Assembly (NCBI GenBank): GCA_965652645.1
Contig: CBFGXE010000066.1
Span: forward strand, 1 to 10,082
Direction of reading: 5' to 3'
Length of the DNA stretch: 10,082 nt
DNA from: ZC4RG30 sp965652645
GTDB taxonomy: Bacteria; Pseudomonadota; Gammaproteobacteria; Steroidobacterales; Steroidobacteraceae
A program made the position numbers and the translations under genes. Below are positions 1 through 8,818 of this stretch, in pieces. The notes below the pieces were generated by a model that searched no databases, was not told the DNA's origin, and saw only the letters and a program-made list of their open reading frames with translations. Every line of letters begins with the position of its first letter. The first letter of the stretch is position 1.

Positions 1-507
<507 letters not shown>

Positions 508-632
508 CGGACGACCTCCCAGACGGTTGCGCCGTGACCGTAACCGGCCCCGGGGGATAGATCAATGACCACCGTACCGGTACACGGCAGCCGACCCCGG
601 GATAGAATCCGGGCACAACCGGGAGGGTCCAC
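508..632. promoter_or_regulatory. Divergent intergenic region between ABC ATPase and propeller genes
   Basis: The 125 bp must hold the start signals of two divergent genes. On the plus strand TAGAAT at 603-608 matches five of six bases of a sigma70 -10 box, but no good -35 is visible at 16-18 bp spacing. GGGAGGG at 621-627 is a strong ribosome binding site for the ATG at 633. The region also holds a perfect 10-bp palindrome, GTACCGGTAC, at 574-583. A near-repeat of CCCCGGG followed by GATAGA occurs at 548-561 and again at 595-606. These may be regulator sites or chance GC-rich words. No convincing -10/-35 pair was found on the minus strand. Confidence 0.4.
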
Positions 633-1766
633 ATGGCCGTGCGCTCCACCTTGCCTGCCCTGCTCGTCGCCACCCGCAAGGGCGCCTTCATCCTCCGTGC
701 GGATGCGGCGCGGCGCACATGGAAGGCGTCCCCTCCCATCCTGCTCGGCCACATCGCGCACCACCTGGTGCAGGATCCGCGGGCACCGCGCAACCTGCTG
801 CTGTCCATGCGCACCGGGCACCTGGGACCCACCATCTACCGGTCCGGCGACCGGGGCCGCAGCTGGCAGGAAGCCAGCCGTCCGCCAGCCTTTGCGAAAG
901 CCGAAGGTGGCCGCAAGGCGCATGTGCTGGACCACATCTTCTGGCTCACGCCGGGGCATGCCAGCGAACCGGGCGTGTGGTATGGCGGCGCATCGCCGCA
1001 GGGACTGTTCCGCAGCGAGGATGGCGGGGACACCTGGTCGCCCGTGGCCGGCCTCAACGACCATCCGGAATACAGCCGCTGGATGGGCGCGGTGGAAAAC
1101 GGCACGCCCGATGGTCCCAAGCTGCATTCGGTGCTGGTGGATCCGCGTGACGCGCGACACCTTTACGTGGCCATGTCCAGCGGTGGCGTGCATGAATCCA
1201 CCGATCGCGGCGCGACCTGGAAGCCGCTGGTGGACGGGCTGGAAGTGGTGGAAGGATTCCCGAAGGACCAGCTCGAATTCCATGACCCGCACTGCGTGCG
1301 CTTCTCCGCCAATCCCGACCGCCTCTACCAGCAGAACCATTGCGGCATCTACCGGCTCGATCGTCCGGGAGAATCGTGGCTGCGCATCGGCCTGAACATG
1401 CCGAAGAAGATCGGCGACGTGGGTTTTCCGATGGTGGTGCACCCGCGCGAGGAGAACACCTGCTGGGTGTTTCCCATGGATGGCAGCAGCGTGTGGCCAC
1501 GCACGGCCCTGGGCGGGCGCCCCGCCGCCTATGTCACGCGCAATGCGGGCCGCAGCTGGCATCGCCTGGACAAGGGCCTGCCGCAGGAGAATGCCTGGTG
1601 GACGGTGAAGCGGCAGGCGATGTGTGCCGACGCACACGATCCGGTGGGCCTTTATGTGGGCACCACCAGCGGGGAAATCTGGGCCAGCCGCAACGAAGGC
1701 GGGAGCTGGAAATGCATCGCGCGCCACCTGCCTGAAATCTACGCGCTGGAGCCTGCCCGGTTCTGA
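633..1766 (+). CDS. Asp-box (BNR/sialidase-like) beta-propeller protein, probably cytoplasmic
   Basis: This 377-residue protein is built from repeated beta-propeller blades of the WD40/YVTN/BNR-like class, often labelled 'glycosyl hydrolase' or 'exo-alpha-sialidase' in databases. Five Asp-box motifs (S/T-x-D/N-x-G-x-S/T-W) are visible: SGDRGRSW 71-78, SEDGGDTW 128-135, STDRGATW 189-196, TRNAGRSW 302-309 and SRNEGGSW 352-359, with a degenerate LDRPGESW at 242-249. The Asp-box is a structural turn and does not show catalysis. I do not see the sialidase FRIP motif or catalytic Arg triad, so no enzymatic role is claimed. There is no signal peptide (N-terminus MAVRSTLPALLVATRKG), which points to the cytoplasm. 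The ATG at 633 follows GGGAGGG by 5 nt. Only 15 bp separate it from the MoaD-like gene, so the two are probably co-transcribed and may act together. Substrate or partner is unknown. Confidence 0.88.
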   Translation: MAVRSTLPALLVATRKGAFILRADAARRTWKASPPILLGHIAHHLVQDPRAPRNLLLSMRTGHLGPTIYRSGDRGRSWQEASRPPAFAKAEGGRKAHVLDHIFWLTPGHASEPGVWYGGASPQGLFRSEDGGDTWSPVAGLNDHPEYSRWMGAVENGTPDGPKLHSVLVDPRDARHLYVAMSSGGVHESTDRGATWKPLVDGLEVVEGFPKDQLEFHDPHCVRFSANPDRLYQQNHCGIYRLDRPGESWLRIGLNMPKKIGDVGFPMVVHPREENTCWVFPMDGSSVWPRTALGGRPAAYVTRNAGRSWHRLDKGLPQENAWWTVKRQAMCADAHDPVGLYVGTTSGEIWASRNEGGSWKCIARHLPEIYALEPARF

Positions 1767-1781
1767 GCCGGCACCGGGATC

Positions 1782-2039
1782 ATGCGCGTCACCATCCCCA
1801 GCCCGCTGCTCTCCTATACCGGCCGCCGCGAGGTGCAGGCCGGGGGCAACACGGTGGATGAAGTACTGCGTGACCTGGACCGGCGCTTCCCGGGCCTGCG
1901 CTTCCGCATGGTCGATGAGCATGACCACCTGCGGCCGCACATGCGCGTGTTCATTGATGCCGAGGAGTCGCGTGACCTGGACACGCCACTGCCTCCTGGC
2001 GCGACACTGCACATCGTGCAGGCACTCAGCGGCGGCTGA
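1782..2039 (+). CDS. MoaD/ThiS-family beta-grasp sulfur-carrier-like protein with C-terminal Gly-Gly
   Basis: This 85-residue protein has the MoaD/ThiS ubiquitin-like fold pattern: a short beta start (MRVTIPSPLL), a helix around residues 24-35 (TVDEVLRDLDRRFP), the RPHMRVFID strand near 51-59, a DTPLPPGATLHIV segment and a terminal ALSGG. In MoaD, ThiS and related carriers the C-terminal Gly-Gly is adenylated by an E1-like enzyme (MoeB/ThiF) and converted to a thiocarboxylate, so a functional carrier is plausible. No moeB, thiF, moaE or other molybdopterin or thiamine gene is in the window, so assignment to molybdopterin synthesis is not supported. It follows the propeller gene by 15 bp with only a weak ribosome site (GGGA), consistent with one transcript. 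Its last 14 bases overlap the end of the convergent hydrolase gene. The family is fairly sure, the pathway unknown. Confidence 0.85.
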   Translation: MRVTIPSPLLSYTGRREVQAGGNTVDEVLRDLDRRFPGLRFRMVDEHDHLRPHMRVFIDAEESRDLDTPLPPGATLHIVQALSGG

Positions 2040-2704
2040 GGTTCCCGCCGCGGAATCGCCCTGTTTCCAGGAAGTCCGCGACCTGCTCTGCCACCCGCCG
2101 CGATACGCACATGGAGGTGTGGCTTACCGGCAGCTCGATGGAATCGGCGGCTCCTTCGAGCCGTGTCTCGGCCACGGCGACGGTGCCGTCGTTCGGCCCG
2201 TCGAAACGGGCCAGCAGGTGCCCGAGGCCGATGGGCGCCGTGCCCGCGATGATGCCGAGCTGCGGCGGGAAGTCCCAGCGCCCGGGCACGCCCTCGGGAA
2301 GGCATGCAACGCCCACCTGGCCCAGCAGGCGACGGGTCGGGACAGCACCATGCAGGCGACGCGCACACTGGCTGCCGCGGATGGGCGTGCCCATGAACAC
2401 CACGCGGCAGAAGTCGCCGCTGAAGCGGTCGGCCGCCAGCACACCCATCTCGAACATGCGGTAGATGACCAGGCCACCAAGGCTGTGGCCTACAAGGTGA
2501 ACGGGGAGCAGCGTGCGGCGGGCCAGCGCGATGGCCTGCCGTGCGCAGCGGCGGGCCACCACGTCCATCTGTTCGGCGAGCGAGGAATACGGCAGCACCC
2601 TCAGCGCCCAGCCGCGCTCCGCCAGGCGGCGGCGCAGCAGGAACGACTCGGCGCCGGTCATCCACAGGCCGTGGACGAACAGCACCGTGCCGCGCAGGTC
2701 CGCT

Positions 2705-2733
<29 letters not shown>
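2026..2733 (-). CDS. Alpha/beta-hydrolase (lipase/esterase-like serine hydrolase)
   Basis: This 235-residue alpha/beta-hydrolase shows the family features in order: oxyanion strand VLFVHGLW at 18-24, nucleophile elbow GHSLGG at 82-87 (Ser84), an acid candidate Asp182 in GPNDGTV, and the catalytic His205 in SHTSM near the C-terminus. It resembles small bacterial lipase-like or PGAP1-like esterases. Substrate is unknown. There is no signal peptide or membrane segment, so it is probably cytoplasmic. The start is GTG at 2733, which puts the first 29 bases inside the end of aspS. There is no clear Shine-Dalgarno, so translation is probably coupled to aspS termination. An internal GTG (residue 17) would remove part of the first strand and is less likely. 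The 3' end overlaps the MoaD-like gene by 14 bp, tail to tail. Confidence 0.85.
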
Positions 2734-4480
<1,747 letters not shown>

Positions 4481-4579
4481 CGAATTGACCCGAAAAGTGG
4501 TAAATGGGCTGGAAAAATCAGGCTGCGCAGTATACTGGTCCTTCGTCCCTCAAGGGACCCAAGACGGGGGAAACAGACG
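4481..4579. promoter_or_regulatory. Divergent promoter region of aspS and aldehyde dehydrogenase with a symmetric -10-like element
   Basis: The 99 bp separate two divergent starts. AGTATACT at 4529-4536 is a perfect palindrome, so TATACT (five of six matches to the sigma70 -10) can be read on both strands. Used rightwards it would give a leader of about 37 nt for the dehydrogenase, and leftwards one of about 42 nt for aspS. Neither side has a good -35 at 16-18 bp; the TTGACC at 4485-4490 is too far away to serve rightwards. GTCCCTcaAGGGAC at 4545-4558 is an inverted repeat with 6-bp arms, just downstream of the expected rightward start, and could be an operator or a small leader hairpin. GGGGGAA at 4566-4572 is the ribosome site for the dehydrogenase. 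Confidence 0.5.
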
Positions 4580-6016
4580 ATGAATGCCCAGTTGAAGGCC
4601 GGCGACGCCGGCACGTTCCGGCTCCTGATCGGCGGCAAGCTGGTGCCGGGCGCCAGCACCTTCGATGTGATCAACCCGGCCACCGAGCAGGTGTTTTCCC
4701 CCTGCCCGCGCGCCGACCTCAACCAGCTGAACGAGGCGGTGGCCGCGGCCAAGGCCGCCTTCCCGGCCTGGGCCGCCACGCCGCTGGCCGAGCGGGCGAA
4801 GCTGCTGAACAAGCTGGCCGACGCCATCGAGGCGCATGCCCCGGAGCTGGCCCGCATCCTCACCCAGGAGCAGGGCAAGCCGCTGGGCGGCGCCCACTTC
4901 GAGCTGGCCATTGCCGCCGGCAACATCCGCGGCTTCACCACCATGGACCTCCCGGATGCGGTGCTGGTCGACGACGAGCAGTCGAAGATCATCCGCCAGC
5001 GCCTGCCGCTGGGCGTGGTCGGCGCCATCACGCCGTGGAACTTCCCGGTCATCATGATGGTGACCAAGCTGGCCCCGGCGCTGCTGGCCGGCAACACCAT
5101 CGTGGTCAAGCCCGCCCCCACCACCCCGCTGGCCACACTGAAGGTGGGCGAGCTGTGCGCCCAGATCTTCCCGCCGGGCGTGGTGAACGTGATCGCCGAC
5201 GCCAACGACCTGGGCGGCGCGCTCACCAGCCACCCGGACGTGGCCAAGATCGCCTTCACCGGCTCCACGGCCACCGGCCGCAAGGTGATGGCCAGCGCCG
5301 CGGCAACGCTCAAGCGCCTCACGCTGGAGCTGGGCGGCAACGACGCAGCCATCGTGCTCGACGACGTGGACCCGAAGGAGATCGCGCCGAAGCTGTTCTT
5401 CGCGGCGATGATCAACTCCGGGCAGGTGTGCCTGGCCGCCAAGCGCATCTACGTGCCCGAGTCGCTGTATGACGCCATCTGCGCGGAGCTGGCGGGGATT
5501 GCCGAAGGCGCCGCCAACCTCGTGGGCAACGGCCTTGATGATGGCGTGCAGTTCGGCCCCGTGCAGAACCGCATGCAGTTCGAGAAGGTGCGCGCCATCA
5601 TCGAAGAGGCCCGTGCGCAGGGCAAGGTGATCGCCGGCGGCAAGCAGCACCAGGGATCCGGATTCTTCATCCATCCCACCGTTGTCAGCGGCCTGCCCGA
5701 CAGTGCGCGGCTGGTGTGCGAGGAGCAGTTCGGCCCGGTGATGCCGGTGCTGAAGTACAAGACCCTCGACGAGGCCATTGCGCGCGCCAACGCCTCCGAC
5801 TACGGCCTGGGCGCCACGGTGTGGGCGAAGAGCACCGAGCGTGCGCTCGAGGTCGCCAAGCGGCTGGAGACGGGCACGGTGTGGATCAACAAACACCTGG
5901 ACCTGCCGCCCACCGTGCCCTACGGCGGCGTGAAGCAGTCCGGCTTCGGCGTGGAACTGGGGCAGCAGGGGCTTGAAGAGTTCACCCAGCTGCGCGTGAT
6001 CAACATCGCGAAGTAG
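4580..6016 (+). CDS. Aldehyde dehydrogenase family protein, NAD(P)-dependent
   Basis: This 478-residue enzyme of the ALDH superfamily oxidises an aldehyde to the carboxylate with NAD(P). The catalytic set is complete: Asn154 in TPWNFP, Lys177 in VVKPAPTTP (cofactor binding), the FTGST turn at 226-230, general base Glu250 in LELGGNDAA, nucleophile Cys284 in NSGQVC, and EEQFGPV at 381-387. The GGNDAAIVLDDVDP and NSGQVCLAAKR stretches resemble the AldA-like subgroup annotated from Streptomyces, rather than betaine- or succinate-semialdehyde enzymes; that placement is from memory and moderate. The ATG at 4580 is preferred over longer upstream readings in the same frame because GGGGGAA lies about 7 nt before it and the upstream part is antisense to aspS. 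It is divergent from aspS and convergent with the ligase gene. The nearby aminotransferase would make an aldehyde, so it may supply the next step; the substrate is inferred only. Confidence 0.95.
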   Translation: MNAQLKAGDAGTFRLLIGGKLVPGASTFDVINPATEQVFSPCPRADLNQLNEAVAAAKAAFPAWAATPLAERAKLLNKLADAIEAHAPELARILTQEQGKPLGGAHFELAIAAGNIRGFTTMDLPDAVLVDDEQSKIIRQRLPLGVVGAITPWNFPVIMMVTKLAPALLAGNTIVVKPAPTTPLATLKVGELCAQIFPPGVVNVIADANDLGGALTSHPDVAKIAFTGSTATGRKVMASAAATLKRLTLELGGNDAAIVLDDVDPKEIAPKLFFAAMINSGQVCLAAKRIYVPESLYDAICAELAGIAEGAANLVGNGLDDGVQFGPVQNRMQFEKVRAIIEEARAQGKVIAGGKQHQGSGFFIHPTVVSGLPDSARLVCEEQFGPVMPVLKYKTLDEAIARANASDYGLGATVWAKSTERALEVAKRLETGTVWINKHLDLPPTVPYGGVKQSGFGVELGQQGLEEFTQLRVINIAK

Positions 6017-6049
6017 TCCGACCCGGCGTCGCGCGGCACGCGCAACGCC

Positions 6050-6074
6050 CCTGCGGGATCAGGTGTCCCGCAGG
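6050..6074. terminator. Hairpin between convergent dehydrogenase and ligase genes, possible bidirectional terminator
   Basis: A perfect 9-bp inverted repeat, CCTGCGGGA / TCCCGCAGG, with a 7-nt loop lies just past the dehydrogenase stop (6014-6016). It straddles the ligase stop codon, which sits at the start of the loop (6059-6061). Only 42 bp separate the two genes, so this is the natural place for shared termination. There is no T-run after the stem on either strand, so it is not a classical intrinsic terminator and may instead protect 3' ends or act with Rho. Confidence 0.4.
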
Positions 6075-7420
6075 TACCAGAGCAGGTCGGTGGGCGTGAC
6101 TTCAGACTCCCACCGGCCGTGCTCCTGGCGCTTGATGGCCAGCAGCACCTTGTGGAATCCCTCGCCCAGCGCTGCCTTCAGGAATTTCGACTCCTGCGCG
6201 CGGGCAATGCTCTCTCCCCAGTTCGATGGCAGTGGCGGCCAGCCTTGCGGCGCCTGTGCGGCATAGCCATTGCCCTGCACTGGCGCGCCAGGATCGAGCC
6301 TGCTTTCGATGCCGTGGGCCGCACCCGCCAGTACCGTGGCGGCGGCCACGTACAGGTTCACGTCGGCGCCGCAGAAACGGTGTTCCACATGCCGTGAAGC
6401 TGGCGTCCCCGCCGGCACGCGCAGCGACACGCTGCGATTGTTCACTCCCCAGCCCACCGACACCGGCGCATAACTCTCGCGCTGGAACCGCCGCCAGGAA
6501 TTGCCATTGGGCGCGAACGCCAGGAAGGCCTCGCCCGCCGTGGCCATCATGCCGGCGATGGACTGGCGCAGCAGCGGCGTGCCGGCCGGATCCTCCGCCG
6601 CGAACAGGTTGCGGCCTTGGGCATCAGCCAGTGACAGGTGCAGGTGCGCGCCGGAACCGGCGCGCCGCGTGAAGGGCTTGGCCATGAAGCTGGCCACGCA
6701 GCCATGGCGCGCAGCCACGCCCTTCAGCAGGCGCTTGAACTGCACGGCCTCGTCCACCGCGGCCAGCGCGCCGCTCCGGTGCTGCAGGGTGATCTCGAAC
6801 TGGCCGGGTGCGTATTCGGACATCACCGTGCCGGCGGGCAGCCCCTGCACGCAAGCGGCATCGAGCACGTCGCGGAACAGGGGCGCGAGATCGTCGAGCC
6901 GCGACAGGCTGTAAGCCTCGATGCGCTCGCCCTGTCCCGGCCGCAGCGGCGCGGAGCCAGCCGGATGCAGCGAGCCATCGGCATGCTCGCGCAGCAGGTA
7001 GAACTCCAGCTCGCAGGCGAACACCGCGTGCAATCCCTGCGTGGCCAGCTGCTGCTCCACGCGGGCCAGGCAGTGACGCGGATCGGCGGGTGCAGGCGCG
7101 CCATCCAGCTCGTACATGGAAAGCATCACCTGGCCGGTGCGCTCCAGCCACGGGACGGGCTGCAGCGTGCCGGGCACCGGGCGGCAGAGCTTGTCGGCAT
7201 CGCCGGCCTCCCAGACCAGGCCGGTGGCCTCCACGTCTTCACCGGTGATATCGAGGCCGAGGATGGAGCCGGCCACGTTGCGGCCCTGCGTGAACAGCGA
7301 CTCCAGCTCGTGGCGGCGGATGGTCTTGCCGCGCAGCACGCCGGACGGGTCGGTGAGCAGCAGCTGCACCGCATCGATGCCCGGATGGCGGTCCAGGAAT
7401 TGTTGCAGCTCGTCGCTCAT
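6059..7420 (-). CDS. Glutamine-synthetase-family gamma-glutamyl-amine ligase (PuuA-like)
   Basis: This 453-residue member of the glutamine synthetase superfamily resembles the PuuA/PauA gamma-glutamylpolyamine synthetases, which join glutamate to an amine using ATP. Metal and nucleotide site motifs are present: ELEFYL at 137-142 (Glu137, Glu139), EYAPGQFEITL at 202-212 (Glu202, Glu209), GSGAHLHL at 255-262, NNRS at 327-330 with Arg329, and VEHR at 345-348. The N-terminal region has SILGLDITG at 52-60 in place of the D-G-S-S ammonia-site loop of true glutamine synthetases, and the adenylylation Tyr motif NLYDLPP is absent. Both favour an amine substrate over ammonia. The ATG at 7420 overlaps the aminotransferase stop (ATGA), giving tight coupling. 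The exact amine (putrescine, ethanolamine, an aromatic amine or other) is not determined. The gene ends convergent to the dehydrogenase. Confidence 0.9.
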   Translation of the reverse strand: MSDELQQFLDRHPGIDAVQLLLTDPSGVLRGKTIRRHELESLFTQGRNVAGSILGLDITGEDVEATGLVWEAGDADKLCRPVPGTLQPVPWLERTGQVMLSMYELDGAPAPADPRHCLARVEQQLATQGLHAVFACELEFYLLREHADGSLHPAGSAPLRPGQGERIEAYSLSRLDDLAPLFRDVLDAACVQGLPAGTVMSEYAPGQFEITLQHRSGALAAVDEAVQFKRLLKGVAARHGCVASFMAKPFTRRAGSGAHLHLSLADAQGRNLFAAEDPAGTPLLRQSIAGMMATAGEAFLAFAPNGNSWRRFQRESYAPVSVGWGVNNRSVSLRVPAGTPASRHVEHRFCGADVNLYVAAATVLAGAAHGIESRLDPGAPVQGNGYAAQAPQGWPPLPSNWGESIARAQESKFLKAALGEGFHKVLLAIKRQEHGRWESEVTPTDLLWYLRDT

Positions 7421-8775
7421 GCGGGCTTCATCCAGGGTGCGAATTCCCCCAGCGCCAGGTCGACGGTGGCGATGAAGTCATCGATCTGCGCATCGCTGGT
7501 CACGGGCGACACCAGCATCATGTTGTGGAAGGGCGTGAGCAGGAAACCGCGGTTGAGCAGGTAGAGGTGCAAGGCGGCATTGAGTTCATGGTCGATGGCC
7601 GCAACGCTTTCGCGCCCGGTGCGCGGCGCCGGCAGCGTGCTGAATTCCAGCCGCGCACCCACGCGCGATACCTGCCAGGCGATGCCGTGGCGGCGCAGCG
7701 CGGCCCCAAGGCCGGCAGCCAGTCGCGCGGCGCCCTGCTCCATGCGTGCATGATTGGCAGCAGTGGCCACCTCTCCCAGCGACGCATGGAGGGCGGCAAT
7801 GGCCATGGGGTTGCCTGCCAGCGTGGTACCGATGCCGGAGTGGCCGCTCTGGCGCCGGGCATCGGCGGCGCGGATGCGCGCGCCGGTGGCCGCGCTCCAC
7901 CCATACACCGCGCAGGGAAAACCACCGGCGATGGCCTTGCCGCAGACCAGCATGTCGGGCGCGATGCCGTGCACGCGGGCGTAGCCGCCCGGACCGGACG
8001 AGAGCGTATGGGTCTCGTCCACCACGAGCAGCACGTCATGCCGGTCGCAGGCATCGCGCAGGCCCTGGAGGAATCCGGGCTGCGGCAGCACCATGCCGGC
8101 ATTGGTCAGCACGGGCTCGGTCAGCACGCAGGCAATGTCGCCACGCGCCAGCGCCGCCTCCACCGCGGCAAGGTCATTGAACTCCACCACCACCGTGGTG
8201 GCGGCAGGATCGTGGGCCCGGCCCACCTGCCCGGGGCGGGGCAACGTTCCGCCGTCCGGTCCCATCACGACCAGGGTTTCATCCACGGTGCCGTGGTAGC
8301 AGTGGTCGAACACGAGGATGCGTGGCCGGCCGGTGGCCATGCGCGCCTGGCGCAGCACGGCGCGGTTCGCGTCGGTGGCCGTCTGCGCCACCTGCCACCA
8401 GGGCAGGCCGAACAGCGCGGCCAGCCGCGTGCCCACCTCATGCACCCGGGCATCCGGCAGCATGGCGGTCATGCCGGCGCCGGCCTGCTCCGCCACGGCA
8501 CGCGCCACGGCCGGTGGCGAATGGCCGAACATGGCGCCGGTGTCGCCGAGGCAGAAATCCACGTAACGATGGCCGTCCGCGTCAGTGACTTGCGCGTCGC
8601 GGGCCTCGCGCAGGTACAGCGGCACCGGTTGCGGCCAGTCGTGCATCCAGTGCATGGGGACGCCGGCCGGGAAATGCGCGCCCGCCAGCCGTGCCATCGC
8701 CGCGCACCGCGGCCGCGCGGCGATGTAGGACTGGCACTCCCGCTCGGTGATGGCGGCCAGCGCGCCGCGGGTCAT
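7417..8775 (-). CDS. Class III PLP-dependent aminotransferase, glutamate-1-semialdehyde-aminomutase-like
   Basis: This 452-residue class III (fold type I) aminotransferase is of the HemL-like 'aspartate aminotransferase family' group. Visible features: ADGHRYVDFCLGDTGAMFGH at 66-85 (start of the core), TATDANR at 132-138 in the phosphate-binding position where HemL has SGTEA, HCYHG at 158-162, the pyridine-nitrogen Asp253 in VVDETHT, the PLP lysine Lys280 in VCGKAIAGG, and GTTLAGNP at 316-323. It should move an amino group between an amine or amino acid and a keto acid. It is unlikely to be HemL itself because the flanking motifs differ and it is coupled to an amine ligase gene. The ATG at 8775 has GAGG about 10 nt upstream. 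The stop overlaps the ligase start by 4 nt. Substrate unknown; gamma-glutamylated amine or free diamine is inferred from context. Confidence 0.9.
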   Translation of the reverse strand: MTRGALAAITERECQSYIAARPRCAAMARLAGAHFPAGVPMHWMHDWPQPVPLYLREARDAQVTDADGHRYVDFCLGDTGAMFGHSPPAVARAVAEQAGAGMTAMLPDARVHEVGTRLAALFGLPWWQVAQTATDANRAVLRQARMATGRPRILVFDHCYHGTVDETLVVMGPDGGTLPRPGQVGRAHDPAATTVVVEFNDLAAVEAALARGDIACVLTEPVLTNAGMVLPQPGFLQGLRDACDRHDVLLVVDETHTLSSGPGGYARVHGIAPDMLVCGKAIAGGFPCAVYGWSAATGARIRAADARRQSGHSGIGTTLAGNPMAIAALHASLGEVATAANHARMEQGAARLAAGLGAALRRHGIAWQVSRVGARLEFSTLPAPRTGRESVAAIDHELNAALHLYLLNRGFLLTPFHNMMLVSPVTSDAQIDDFIATVDLALGEFAPWMKPA

Positions 8776-8790
8776 GCCGCAGGTGCCTCA

Positions 8791-8812
8791 GGCGCAGCGC
8801 AGGTGCTGCGCC
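8791..8812. repeat. Inverted repeat in the gap between the zinc ribbon and aminotransferase genes
   Basis: GGCGCAGC and GCTGCGCC form a perfect 8-bp stem with a 6-nt loop in the 43-bp gap. On the minus strand the stem ends directly before TGAGG, which contains the likely ribosome site of the aminotransferase gene. No T-run follows, so it is a weak terminator candidate. It could mark an mRNA processing site or modulate access to the ribosome site. A GCACCTGCG word is also present twice on the minus strand here. Confidence 0.4.
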
Positions 8813-8818
8813 CGGTGG

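Noticed and set aside
633..1766. Calling the propeller a sialidase
   Set aside because: Only structural Asp-boxes are present. The FRIP motif, Arg triad and a secretion signal are not seen.
1782..2039. Calling the beta-grasp protein molybdopterin synthase small subunit (moaD)
   Set aside because: No moaE, moeB or other cofactor genes are nearby, and family members serve several different pathways.
4485..4490. TTGACC as the -35 of the dehydrogenase promoter
   Set aside because: It is 40 bp from the TATACT element, far beyond the 16-18 bp spacing of a sigma70 promoter.
4550..5896. A 448-residue open frame antisense to the aldehyde dehydrogenase
   Set aside because: Low-complexity His/Arg/Gly-rich composition and no domain features, while the plus strand encodes an intact catalytic enzyme.
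7417..8775. Calling the aminotransferase hemL (glutamate-1-semialdehyde aminomutase)
   Set aside because: The fold and general motifs match, but the phosphate-binding segment differs (TATDANR instead of SGTEA) and the gene is coupled to an amine ligase, not to tetrapyrrole genes.
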